The position numbers and the translations under genes are program-made. Shown one piece after another: positions 55,586 to 64,000 of a stretch of DNA of 64,000 nucleotides. The notes below the pieces were generated by a model, which saw only the letters and a list, made by a program, of their open reading frames with translations, did no database searches and was not told the origin of the DNA. The stretch's first letter is position 1, and every line of letters begins with the position of its first letter. The stretch comes from Acanthosepion esculentum. Lineage: Eukaryota; Mollusca; Cephalopoda; Sepiida; Sepiidae. The stretch spans positions 62,574,102 to 62,638,101 of the forward strand of contig OZ038500.1 in the NCBI GenBank assembly GCA_964036315.1, in the 5' to 3' direction.

Positions 55586-55778
55586 CATGATGAGAAGTCA
55601 TGTATACTTTCTTGATATGTATATAATATATGTATTTGGCAAATACAATAATACAGTAATTCAATTCATTTCTGAGGAAGGACCGAGGTGGTCTGAAATA
55701 TTAAATATATATAAAAACATAGAAATAAATACTTTCGCAAAAAAAACACCCAATTTTTTTCAGTTATTTTATCCATAT

Positions 55779-55829
<51 letters not shown>

Positions 55830-56277
55830 TTTCTAACCAAACATGTGACATAGTCAATCCAGTCAGGGGAAGTTTGTTTCAATATACATTTTACTTGGTG
55901 ATCTTTCAATCATCTCTTGTTGTTCTTTTCTGTGTTTTTATTTTGCAAATTGAATGTGGAGTGTTAAATGATAAAAAACGCAACCTTCGACAAAAACCTT
56001 CTGATAATTTCTTACCAACACCATTAGCCCCCCCACAAAGTTGTGATCCGCTTTTTGCACGAAAATCGACATTGATGAAAAAGTGGTAGCGGAATGCTAA
56101 AAACTCGTACATTTTTGAAGACAATAATTAGAAAAACTAGTGTCATAGACCATTACTGAGTTTTTAAGACTTTTTAAAAAACTTTCTAGGGAACTTTTTC
56201 TTTTTTAAATACAGATTTAATTATTGTCATTATTGATTTTGGATTAATAGCATTATCACTTGATCATATGTCCATGT

Positions 56278-56590
56278 TGTGGTGTCTGCCCTCTAAAGAG
56301 TCTATGTTGGACTCTTCCACCTACTATAAGATTAGTAGGAGAGAAGGCCTTGCGGGGAACAGTCGAATAGATTGAACACTGGGTCAACCGACACACACTC
56401 ACTTGTCATGTAACACTCTTGTACTTACTGTTTAATATATGATATATCTGTAACACTTGTTTTGGTATTTCTTTAACCATTTACTTGGTCACAACATCTT
56501 AGTGTTCCCCCAAAGCCTTCTCTCCTACTAATCTTATAGTAGGTGGAAGAGTTCAACATAGACTCTTTAGAGGGAGGACACCACAAGAGT
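56278..56590. repeat. Foldback element, about 75-bp arms
   Basis: TTGTGGTGTCTGCCCTCTAA...TAGTAGGAGAGAAGGC (56278-56350) is inverted at 56515-56590. The spacer of about 165 bp is AT-rich. There are no hammerhead boxes and no ORF, so this is a MITE-like foldback of unknown superfamily. Confidence 0.85.
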
Positions 56591-56611
56591 CCAATTAGTC
56601 TGAATACAGTA

Positions 56612-56698
56612 AAACCTCATTATCTGAAGTAGGTAAGTTGCGAAAAGATAGTGAAATCCTAAAATTATAAATATCACACCATGGTGTGATACAAACTA

Positions 56699-56740
<42 letters not shown>
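56612..56740 (+). repeat. Possible pogo/Tigger end plus (CA)n
   Basis: TACAGTAAAACCTCATTATC resembles a pogo/Tigger TIR after TA, but no second end is visible. (CA)n lies at 56700-56731. Confidence 0.3.
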
Positions 56741-57082
56741 CCTAAAAATTTCACTGGAATTATGTAATGAAATCATCACGGTATGCTGATTTTTTTAGTA
56801 ATTTCAAGGAGGTACCTATTTTTATGGAATTTCGAAATGGACCCTTACGGTGGTAGATTGTTTTGTTTCTGCTGATTTTTCCCCCAACTTGACAAGCTAT
56901 CTCAAGATTTTTATTGTTTTTCTCTAATTTATTTATTATCCAATGCGTTGTGTAGATTTCTATTTTTTTCAGCTGAATTAAATTGAAATGACCTAGCAAC
57001 TCATTTCAAAAAGAAAAATATTTTCAACAAAGTTTGAACGAAGTATCTATAAACAAAATGTTTTTTTTATATTCTCTGCCAG

Positions 57083-57209
57083 CCTAGATGATGGAAAAAG
57101 CATTAACTCGCACATCGCCAGTCAGACACGCTGCAAGAACCATTCCGTTTCGCGAAGATCGTCCCTTAATCGAGACACCATCCCGCCAACCCTTCAGATT
57201 ATGAATTAA
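57083..57209 (+). CDS. Candidate terminal exon, unknown plus-strand gene
   Basis: The acceptor ATATTCTCTGCCAG at 57069-57082 follows a T run. Of the three frames only one is open from the splice site. It starts with the last base of a codon and reads LDDGKSINSHIASQTRCK then NHSVSRRSSLNRDTIPP, ending LQIMN* at 57207-57209. AATAAA follows at 57221, a plausible poly(A) signal. GC content and codon use differ sharply from the flanks. RRSSLN is a basophilic-kinase-like site. A possible upstream exon (about 55960-56083: KKRNLRQKPSDNF, PPQSCDPLFARKSTLMKK) would leave the right phase, but its splice sites are weak. I do not recognise the protein. Confidence 0.4.
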
Positions 57210-57347
57210 GTCCGTTTGTTAATAAAGGGGACGCAACTCGACCCATTAAGAAGTATATTTGACTTGGCAAATTAAGTGTGAAAAGAAATAGATTAATAAA
57301 AAAAAATCAGTAGTCGATCGTTTTTTTATTTGAGCTTTTCCTTTCAG

Positions 57348-57388
57348 GATCTGATGATGTTGACTTTCATGAGCTTGAGGACATTTAA
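57348..57388 (+). CDS. Candidate short terminal exon (SDDVDFHELEDI end)
   Basis: A good acceptor (TGAGCTTTTCCTTTCAG) is followed by a short frame: two bases completing a codon, then SDDVDFHELEDI* ending at 57388. An acidic C-terminus like this is typical of real proteins, but the exon is very short. Its entry phase differs from that of 57083-57209, so the two would be alternative or belong to different transcripts. Confidence 0.3.
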
Positions 57389-57483
57389 ATTGGTTATTTT
57401 TTTAAAAGAATACTATTATTATTCAAAACTTATTTCTATATATTTTTTAATCCTTTGAAATATATTTTGCAAATTGGTTTAGT

Positions 57484-57732
57484 TTAACCCTTTGAACCCT
57501 GACCACTGTTTTACTGGTGGTAGAGAAAAATGACGTAGTGCCCAGTCACCAGTTGAACAGTGGTAGAGAAAAATGACTTAATGCCCAGCCACCAGTTGAA
57601 CAGTGGGTAAACACTTATAACTATTTTTATATCTACTGTGAAACATTACATACCAATTATTTGCAAATTTTGACTCAGGAGCTCAGGTAGAAGGGTTAAA
57701 ATTGTTCAGGAATGCAGGGCTCAAAGGGTTAA
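57484..57732. mobile_element. piggyBac-type MITE, about 241 bp with TTAA ends
   Basis: TTAA (57484-57487) then CCCTTTGAACCC on the left; GGGCTCAAAGGG then TTAA (57729-57732) on the right. The TTAA target and CCCTTTG-type TIR are the piggyBac hallmark. A 47-bp unit (GTGGTAGAGAAAAATGAC...CACCAGTTGAACA) is tandemly duplicated inside. No coding is present. Confidence 0.75.
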
Positions 57733-57884
57733 TAAAAATAAAGATTTTTCTGATAAAGCCAAGTGCAGACAAATGAAATGACTGCTGTTCATCCCTGGAT
57801 ATGGTGAAGTCAGTATTTTCAATTTTCAATGTAGTTTTCAAACTTTGAATATTTTCAAATTAAATCTTAAAATGTTTATAACAG

Positions 57885-58130
57885 TTGCTTAAATTCTTTA
57901 GGAAGGTAGTTAAAGTAATCACAAAGGCTATTGAGCCAACACTTAGTTTAAGTTTGAAACTGGCATTTATTAATTTTTTTGGAAAAAGTTTTTCAATCAT
58001 TTTATTATTTTTATTTCTTATTTCAACAGTCAAGTTGATTTTTTCTATTACTGTTAAACAAGTATATTTTTTAATTTTTCTATTAATACTGCTTCCAATT
58101 TTGACAAATGTCGCACCTTGAGGAAGGTTA
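57885..58130. other. Hydrophobic AT-rich open frame, probably not coding
   Basis: A 78-residue frame of L, I, F and K residues. The segment TTAATTTTTCTATTAATACT recurs at about 60100, so it looks like repeat sequence. Confidence 0.3.
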
Positions 58131-58539
58131 TTAAAATGAATGTTATCTACAAAAACTATTTCCCTCTCCCCAAATTTTTTCCTATTTTGTTTTTTAACAA
58201 GTTAATACACAGGATTTAGATATTTTACTAAGATGCATCTATTAATTGAAATCAGAAATCACTTAGTCTGGAGATTACAAAAAAGGAAAAAAAAAATGTC
58301 TTTCCTATGTTCTCCTCCTCTCTTAATTGCCACCTCAGCCATCAGCCATTTAATATGTACCAACTGTTTTTAATCATTAAATCATTTCACAACCTATTTC
58401 ATACACTGTGAAAATAATCTTTTATGTGTCTCCCCACCTTGGATCAGTAGAACAAAACAGCCCATAAGGATTTACTTTCAGCCATTTCTATATATTACTA
58501 CCTTATAGGTCCTGGAAAGGGATATATTTGATCCAAGTA

Positions 58540-58770
58540 GCTAAGTGGTTTTGGCTACTGTAACTGAGTAGTACAATCTAGCAGGTAGCAGTAATTGACT
58601 GGTACTCATCGTAGTTGTAGTCAATAGGTGTAGACAATAGGCGTAGACCAATAGGATAGCCAATGGCGTAGTCCAATGGGTGGCGTCATAGACTTGGACT
58701 CTATTGTACCTCCACGTCAATCTGTATTTATGGCTGACACCAGCCAATCATATTCCTGTGAGGGGGAACA
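58540..58770. promoter_or_regulatory. CCAAT-box cluster
   Basis: Four CCAAT motifs on the plus strand (about 58649, 58660, 58671 and 58744) and CCATAAATACAG (minus, about 58725) lie within 100 bp. This looks like a promoter firing toward lower coordinates, but no exon is identified. Confidence 0.3.
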
Positions 58771-59149
58771 CAGGTGTATGCATATTCATTACATCACTAC
58801 CAAATTTCGTTTACAGCATAAACAGTAACATTTAATTTACATAATTTTTAAAAGCATATTTTAATAAATATTTCATCTGTATTATTTATTATTAATTCAA
58901 ATTTTAAAAATTGCCAGATATAAGTAATGTTTTAGTCAAAGATTTTTCTCTTTTTTTTTAAATTCATGTTTTTATAAAAAGAATTTATATGTACCTTGTT
59001 AATATTCAGTTGTAAGTTAGAAAATGTTTAGTATTCATAATAAGCATTGTTGTCATGTGCTATTTCACTAATTAGTTGAATGAAGGCAAAATTTATCGAA
59101 TTCTAAAAAACTTAAAATAATCTGCTATATTAGATTTTCTTAAAACTGT

Positions 59150-59395
59150 ACCAAATTATAAACAAGTGAAAAATATTTACACTATTTACATTGTTCAGAC
59201 TGTTGTCCTCATCTTTGTAGTCATATTCATGATGTTTTGGCCATTGTATACTCCGACCTTCTTCAGAAGATTGGAATTTCAAACTGAACCCTTTTTTTTG
59301 TCCACCAGAGCAGATTGTTCTAGTTTCACGAGAGGAAATAGAAAAATCAGGTGCAGCTGACAACATCTGGAGGAAAAAGAGAGATCATCACTGGA
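59150..59395. repeat. Hammerhead-like repeat family, arm 1
   Basis: Minus strand: CTGAAGA, A, GGTCG...TGGCC, AAAAC (GAAAC mutated), then ATGACTACAAAGATGAGGAC. GAACCC and GATTGTTCTAGTTTCACG blocks match arm 2 inverted. Confidence 0.6.
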
Positions 59396-59699
59396 AAATA
59401 TGAAAACTTAAGGAATCAGCATATATGCTAAGCTACAAAAATCTCCTAAGCCAGCCAAGCATAGATATGAATACAATATGGGAACCAATAATACAGAGTG
59501 CTAGAGAAATGCAATAATAACAACAAAAATTGCAATATAAAAAAAATGGTTTCTGAGACATTAAGTTTATTAGTCTCAAAAATTCATACACTGATGTTCT
59601 CAAGGACACATGATCCTGTGGATAAAAATTGTTGGTTGGATCCGGGGACTTGACCCAGAGAGTTGGATGCTGCAGTGGTGAACAAAACCTTGGAGAATT

Positions 59700-59945
59700 G
59701 AGTTAAAGGGAGATAACTGAATTATCCGGAAGAGGCATGGCACATGGAACTAGAACAATCTAGCCTGGTGGATGAAATAAAGGATTCAGTTTGAAACTTG
59801 AATCACATGTACAAGGCCAGAGTATACAACGGTTGAAATGTTGTGAATATGGCAAGATGAGGGTAACACTCTGAACAATAGTGTAATTAAAATACCTCAT
59901 CTCAGAAATATAGACAGAAAAACTAAAGTGGAAAATAGTAAGTTT
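59700..59945. repeat. Hammerhead-like repeat family, arm 2
   Basis: CATGGCACATGGAACTAGAA, GGATTCAGTTTGAAA and AAGGCCAGAGTATACAACGG then TTGAAATGTTGTGAATATGG are inverted with respect to arm 1. The spacer of about 300 bp makes the whole (59150-59945) a large foldback. Confidence 0.6.
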
Positions 59946-60326
59946 GGAAATTTTTTTTTTTAATCATTTTAGAAGTGGGATTTTGTTCATAATATTGAGA
60001 CAGAAAATCGATCCCTGACATTTAAAGAGTTATTTATTTACAAATGTCAAGTTTTAAACTGTGTTTATTGCATCATCATTGATATCTGTGTGTTTGTTTT
60101 TTAATTTTCCTATCAATACTGCTTCTTTAACGATAAACAAAAATGAGATGAAAGATAAACTAGCCCCAAATAATTCAGAATAAAAAACAAATAAATAAAA
60201 AATACATTAATTTTCGCTTTTCTTTTTCTTTAATAAAAATAAAATATTGTCTCCCTTTAATGAAAGAATGGGCAGAATGATTATTATTCTTACTCGTTAT
60301 TCTGTTATTCTCTAAATAGTGGAATG

Positions 60327-60410
60327 TGACGTTTCCGAACAGGTGTAAAAAAAAAAAAAAAAAAAGAAGGCATATGACGTCACTGCCGGTTAATCTTTTC
60401 TCACTTCCGC
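60327..60410 (+). promoter_or_regulatory. CRE and ETS-type promoter sites
   Basis: Perfect CRE TGACGTCA at 60375-60382 and an ETS/GABP-type CACTTCCG at 60402-60409, with a further TGACGT and TTTCCG at 60327-60337. They lie 48-130 bp upstream of the ATG at 60457. GABP(NRF-2)-type sites are common in nuclear genes for mitochondrial proteins; the link to this gene is inference. Confidence 0.5.
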
Positions 60411-60456
60411 ACGTCAAAGAACATTTCGTGGAGGTCATAGAAAGAAAGTCGGCAAG

Positions 60457-60652
60457 ATGATCAATTTGCTTCCCAAACTAAGTGGGACTTTTACAAAACA
60501 AGTCGTTTCTCATGTTTCCAGGCCGATAATCTCTGATTTGCCTGTTTTATCCTCGACAATTGTCATTCATCCACCGATCAAGGATACATCGCCCAGTAAC
60601 CTCTGTAGACAAATCCCAAATAACGGAGTCACGGCTTCTTATGGACTCACAA
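60457..60652 (+). CDS. First exon of candidate small mitochondrial-protein gene
   Basis: ATG 60457 in context GGCAAGATGA opens 196 nt ending ACA A before a GTAAGA donor (phase 1). The peptide MINLLPKLSGTFTKQVVSHV then SRPIISDLPVLSS is amphipathic, with basic residues and no acids in the first 25 positions, like a mitochondrial presequence. VIHPPIKDTSPSNLCRQIPN and GVTASYGLTS follow. Codons are less AT-rich than the flanks and promoter motifs lie just upstream. I cannot name the protein; a small respiratory-chain or mitoribosomal subunit would fit. Read-through into the intron is the artefactual longer frame. Confidence 0.6.
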
Positions 60653-61176
60653 GTAAGAAATATATATCATATGCATTTTTAAATGTATTTAATAATAAGG
60701 AATGTTTCTTCACCTCGGAAATAAATGTTTATGTTTGTTTATTTCTTTATGGTCGCTTTGAATTGGAATCCTATCTCGGCCCGATTGTAACCTCAAATGA
60801 CTTGGAGAAATCGACTATATATTTTTATTTTTCATTAACTTTTTAAATTTCATTTCTTTTTTTTTTCTATTGATTTAAAAAAAGTATCGCTGGCCACTTC
60901 AAAAGTTTCATTTAAAATAAATTTTATTTAATTCTAATGTTATAGTTATTATTACTATATTCTTCAAGAACACAAAAGCATTCTTTTTTCAGTAAAAAGA
61001 ATGATTTTTTTATTCAGTCATTTAAAAAGAAACGATTTAATAATAATATAAATTAATTAAAATAAAACAAAAATCAAAATACTTTAAGTCTTAAAGTATT
61101 TAAAGAGAATCATAACTAAATTGTAAAAAAAATAATAATCCTTTTGTTTTGTTTGGCCTTTTTTGTTGTCTTTTAG

Positions 61177-61214
61177 GCTTAGACTATCCAAAATATTCAG
61201 AAATTGTTTATTAA
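61177..61214 (+). CDS. Possible second (last) exon of the 60457 gene
   Basis: The acceptor TTTTTTGTTGTCTTTTAG is followed by GC completing the split codon (Ser), then LDYPKYSEIVY* ending at 61214. Phase and a strong pyrimidine tract support it and would give a 77-residue protein with a 524-bp intron. The exon is short, and the true second exon could lie beyond the window. Confidence 0.35.
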
Positions 61215-61970
61215 TAACACACTACCTTTTTAAACTTTTCTCAATGTATTCGTCTGCACAAAAGAAAAAAAACTCATTAAGTTAACTAACAAAAAATTAA
61301 AAGCTTTTTTTTTCTTTTTTTTTTTTTCAAAAAATAAACAATTTTATTCAATAAAGTAAGTTTCTCTTGCTACTTCAAACCAAAATACTTCAGTTCAAGT
61401 GTGTTGTTATGACATTCATTTGAGGTCATTTTTAAAACAACTATTTTTGTCAAGAGTTGGTTTTTGTACATTTTCCAGAGCTATTTAACATTTAATATAT
61501 TACTTTTAGTTTCACTCAGTGTTCATTTAATATTGAAAATAAGTATTTTCTTTTTCTTATATTTGAAAACATACATAATTTTAGTTGCCTTTCTAAAAAC
61601 GCCCTATCCATTATCAGACAATATGCCTTTAGCTTTCCTCTTTTTTAAACCAATACCTGCAGATTGTTGTTTTTTTTGTTATATTGACAACCATTACTTT
61701 TAATTAGTATTTATTTAATTTTTAGTTGCTTTTTTAGTTTTATTTCAACTTCACCTAGACTGTGTTAAAATAAATCTACACAGTGCCTTTAAAAATTAAG
61801 ATGAAAGTAAGTAAAATATTAGTCAGAATTAAGTGGTTGACACATGTTAGTCAACATACATTACCTTCCCCCCTCCCTAGCAGCAAATTTTAAAATAACG
61901 TAAATTTCCCTGCACAATCCACATGTATTTATTTATTCATGTAGTTCTTAGCTTAGTTCTGGCACATGGT
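61215..61970. other. AT-rich, no recognisable feature
   Basis: Long T and A runs. I see no motif I can support. Confidence 0.4.
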
Positions 61971-61974
61971 CATA

Positions 61975-62085
61975 TGTATGTGGCACTCTGTGAGAATCGA
62001 ACTCACTTGCTAACCGTCTGGCCTACGACTAGGCGTCCATTTTCCTTTTCTTCATGATGGGAATAATTATTGGCTCGTATCGCTT
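61975..62085 (-). tRNA. tRNA-like sequence (SINE head)
   Basis: Minus strand: GCGTCCTAGTCGTAGGCC-like region, then GAGTTCGATTCTCACAGAG (B box and T arm GTGAG/CTCAC). The D arm is poor. It is probably a SINE promoter. Confidence 0.35.
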
Positions 62086-62204
62086 TGGTTTTGCCGCGTT
62101 TCTCCAGAGATTCTGAGCTTTCGGTGTCTAGATTGACAATTGATTCACAAAACAAAATATTCTTGGGGATTATTAATTTTTTTACCTACATCACTTAAAT
62201 TGAA

Positions 62205-62326
62205 TTATTTACATTATTCGGGTTGTTATCCTCATTTTCATTGTCATATTCACAACGTTTCGGTCGTTGTACGCTCGGGTGATTGTTCTAGTTCCACGTG
62301 CCATGTCTCTTCCAGATGTCTCAGTT
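62205..62326. repeat. Hammerhead-like repeat family, interrupted by mariner
   Basis: TTGTCATATTCACAACGTTT then CGGTCGTTGTACGCTCGG and GTTCTAGTTCCACGTGCCAT match 59700-59880 inverted. On the minus strand GAAACG and its stem II side are intact, but the CTGATGA side is diverged. The mariner starts two bases after the homology ends. Confidence 0.6.
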
Positions 62327-62327
62327 A

Positions 62328-63265
62328 TCAGGTCATCCCATAAGTTCTGTCCGAATTTTGAATAAAGAAAACAAGTGACCAAATGTTACATTTAATTACA
62401 GATTCAATCAACAATGTATTCTCCTTGATTATCTATTACTTCCTTCCATCTATTAACAAGCTTACTAATTCCATTACTGTAAAATTCTTTTGGTTTTGAT
62501 TCGAAGAACTCACAAATGTCAGTTTTAACCTCTTCCTGTGTTACAAAAGCTGTTTCTTCCAAATGATTCTGTCCTTCCCCTTTACCAAGCCACTGTCTAC
62601 AACGCTTAACATTTCGATAAAAGATGCATTTTTCGTTGCCAGTCACAAGTCTATCCAAAAAAGGTGAAACAAGTTGGCGAGAATGGAGAGAAGAGCAGAT
62701 GTCAATTTGGGATTTGAGGTTGTTTTCAGACAATTCATGAGGCACCCATTTTCCAAGCTTAGGAACTTTTCCAAGTTGTTGAAGATGACGATGAACAGTT
62801 GTATGGTTTGAACTTAGAACCACTGCCAATTCCTCAACTGATAAAGCAGGATTTTCTTCAAGGGCTGCTTCAAGAAGCTTTTCATCAAACTCAACTAGAC
62901 TGGACATCTTCAAGGGTGAAATCTCCACCTCTGAATTTTGCAAACCATCTTCTGCAAGTTCTTTCATTCACACATTTCTCTCCATAAACTGAGTGAATGT
63001 TTCTAGCCGCTTCAGCTGCTGAGTTTCCTTTCTTGAACTCATAAAGCATTATGTGCCTCAAATGATTCTTGGTTACTTCCATGTTAGCAGGGTTTTAATC
63101 AAACAAAATTTAATTTTATTGTTCTCTGAAATAAAATTTGATCAGTTTAAATGCATCTAAGCATAAAAATAATGTTCAGCTCCATTAGACATTATAAAAT
63201 ACTCTTTAATTTTGTTCTTTTTAATAAAAAGTTAAAATTCGGACGGAACTTATGGGATGACCTAA
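62328..63265 (-). mobile_element. Mariner element, 938 bp, internally deleted
   Basis: TIRs TCAGGTCATCCCATAAGTTC (left) and, inverted, TTAGGTCATCCCATAAGTTC (right) continue TGTCCGAATTTT / CGTCCGAATTTT. TA dinucleotides flank both ends (62326-62327, 63266-63267). It is shorter than the usual 1.3 kb because part of the catalytic domain is deleted. Confidence 0.9.
62404..63082 (-). pseudogene. Mariner transposase, dead
   Basis: It begins MEVTKNHLRHIMLYEFKKG (63082), then AAEAARNIHSVYGEKCVNE and CRRWFAKFRGGDFTLED (first HTH). A small deletion after VQSS shifts the frame to VEFDEKLLEAALEENPALS, then VEELAVVLSSNHTTVHRHL (second HTH) and the linker WVPHEL. The first catalytic Asp (usual TGDEKW) is Asn here (VTGNEKC). 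The segment holding the second and third acids is deleted: RQWLGKGEGQ joins directly to ETAFVTQEEVKTDICEFFE. The C-terminus (KEFYSNGISKLVNRWKEVID) is normal. It cannot transpose itself but could be mobilised in trans through its TIRs. Confidence 0.9.
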
Positions 63266-63267
63266 TA

Positions 63268-64000
63268 GATTTTAACGTTTACTGAAAACCCACAAACAAA
63301 AACGACCTAATAAATTTCTATTCCCACCATAACCAGAGAATAAAATCTGGACTAATCACAGGTTTTTACCTCAGAGCCTTTAGAATATGTAACTCTGTAC
63401 ACTTAAATGAAGAAGAGAAATATATTGAGAAAACATTCAAACTTCTTATATAATCAGGAAGAAAATAAATCAAACACCAGAAAAATTCAAATTTCAAATG
63501 CCAGAAATTATCAGATAGTGCAAAAAACCATTTACATAGGTGAGGTATAATATGATCTAAAAACCTGGATCTATGAACACAAGAGAAACTTGCATTTAGA
63601 AATTCTCTCTCGTCTTGTATCGAAACATGGGACATAACTTTGATTTCACTAATGCCAGCCTAATCATAAAAGAACATCACTCTTTAAGGAGAAAATATTT
63701 TGAAAATATATTTATAACATTACTACCGACTATAAATATTCGCTTGAAACATTACATCACATCTTTCTATAGAGCCATTATTCATGAATCTAACTTATGT
63801 CTATCTAATACATAAAATAATGAAAATGTACAAATCCTCTTCTAGAATACGCATGAGAAATGCTTTAATGATAAATCCAACCAAAACTATGATAACCACA
63901 GACCTTCCACACACACACACACACACACGAGAATATAAAAATCTGACCAAACACAAAATTATTGCAACATGTTGCTATATTTCACTGACAATGCAAGGGT
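63268..64000. other. No recognisable feature; (CA)n at 63908-63929
   Basis: AT-rich sequence with short open frames of no recognisable family. Confidence 0.4.

Noticed and set aside
57885..58121. Small membrane protein
   Set aside because: The frame is a product of T-rich DNA, and part of it recurs near 60100, which points to repeat sequence.
60457..60652. Naming this exon as a specific mitoribosomal or respiratory subunit
   Set aside because: The N-terminus is presequence-like, but no diagnostic motif of any named subunit is visible.
60457..60846. Reading the 60457 frame as a 129-residue single-exon protein
   Set aside because: After the consensus donor at 60653 the composition turns to AT-rich intron-like sequence; the spliced model is more plausible.

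Overview
This window looks like a repeat-saturated animal genome, most probably a mollusc and plausibly a coleoid cephalopod. That placement is inference. It rests on AT-rich sequence, very frequent (TA)n, (TG)n and (GAAA)n tracts, SINEs with tRNA and 5S rRNA heads, RTE-like LINE 3' ends, mariner, Tc1 and Helitron remnants, and GT/AG-bounded short exons. No operons, bacterial genes or CRISPR arrays are present. Almost all long open frames are microsatellite translations (KKER, YIYI, HTHT, VCVC) or transposon remnants.

Host-gene candidates are few and split into short exons. (1) A four-exon plus-strand gene (160-217, 4386-4463, 7153-7271, 8561-8728) has fully compatible phases and encodes a 140-residue protein I cannot name. 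(2) A plus-strand gene starts at 60457 behind a CRE (TGACGTCA) and an ETS-type site; a possible second exon at 61177-61214 would give a 77-residue, possibly mitochondrial, protein. (3) Candidate terminal exons lie at 51622-51865 and 54869-55118 (minus, same entry phase) and at 57083-57209 and 57348-57388 (plus).

Layout. 0-9 kb: gene 1, its introns filled with SINEs, stacked RTE LINE tails and foldback repeats. 8.7-10.1 kb: dense microsatellites. 11-13.5 kb: a Tc1 remnant split by a SINE, then a composite repeat joining a tRNA-like promoter to a hammerhead-ribozyme motif. 15.3-16.4 kb: two LINE fragments on opposite strands. 16.7-19.4 kb: a near-identical 1.28 kb duplication around a 200-N gap, followed by about 780 bp of (GAAA)n; this is probably an assembly artefact. 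20-40 kb: interspersed repeats, restriction-like-endonuclease (REL) LINE remnants, two Helitron 5' ends (one just outside, at 48.3 kb), MITEs and microsatellites. 40.8-44.05 kb: a nearly full REL LINE that abuts a 4.3 kb autonomous-type Helitron (44.05-48.33 kb) lacking its helicase half. 49-56.6 kb: foldback elements and candidate exons. 57-63.3 kb: candidate exons, a piggyBac-type MITE, gene 2 and an internally deleted mariner.

The most interesting theme is a set of dispersed foldback repeats that carry hammerhead ribozyme motifs: CTGANGA, stem II, GAAA(C), short stem III, NUH cleavage site and a complementary stem I. The best examples are at 4.87-5.06, 12.8-13.4, 40.56-40.60, 49.5-49.7 and 50.26-50.30 kb. 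The 12.8-13.4 kb element places a Pol III-like tRNA promoter directly upstream of the ribozyme, an arrangement comparable to the schistosome satellite hammerheads. These calls come from reading the sequence by eye; covariance-model searches and cleavage tests would decide them.
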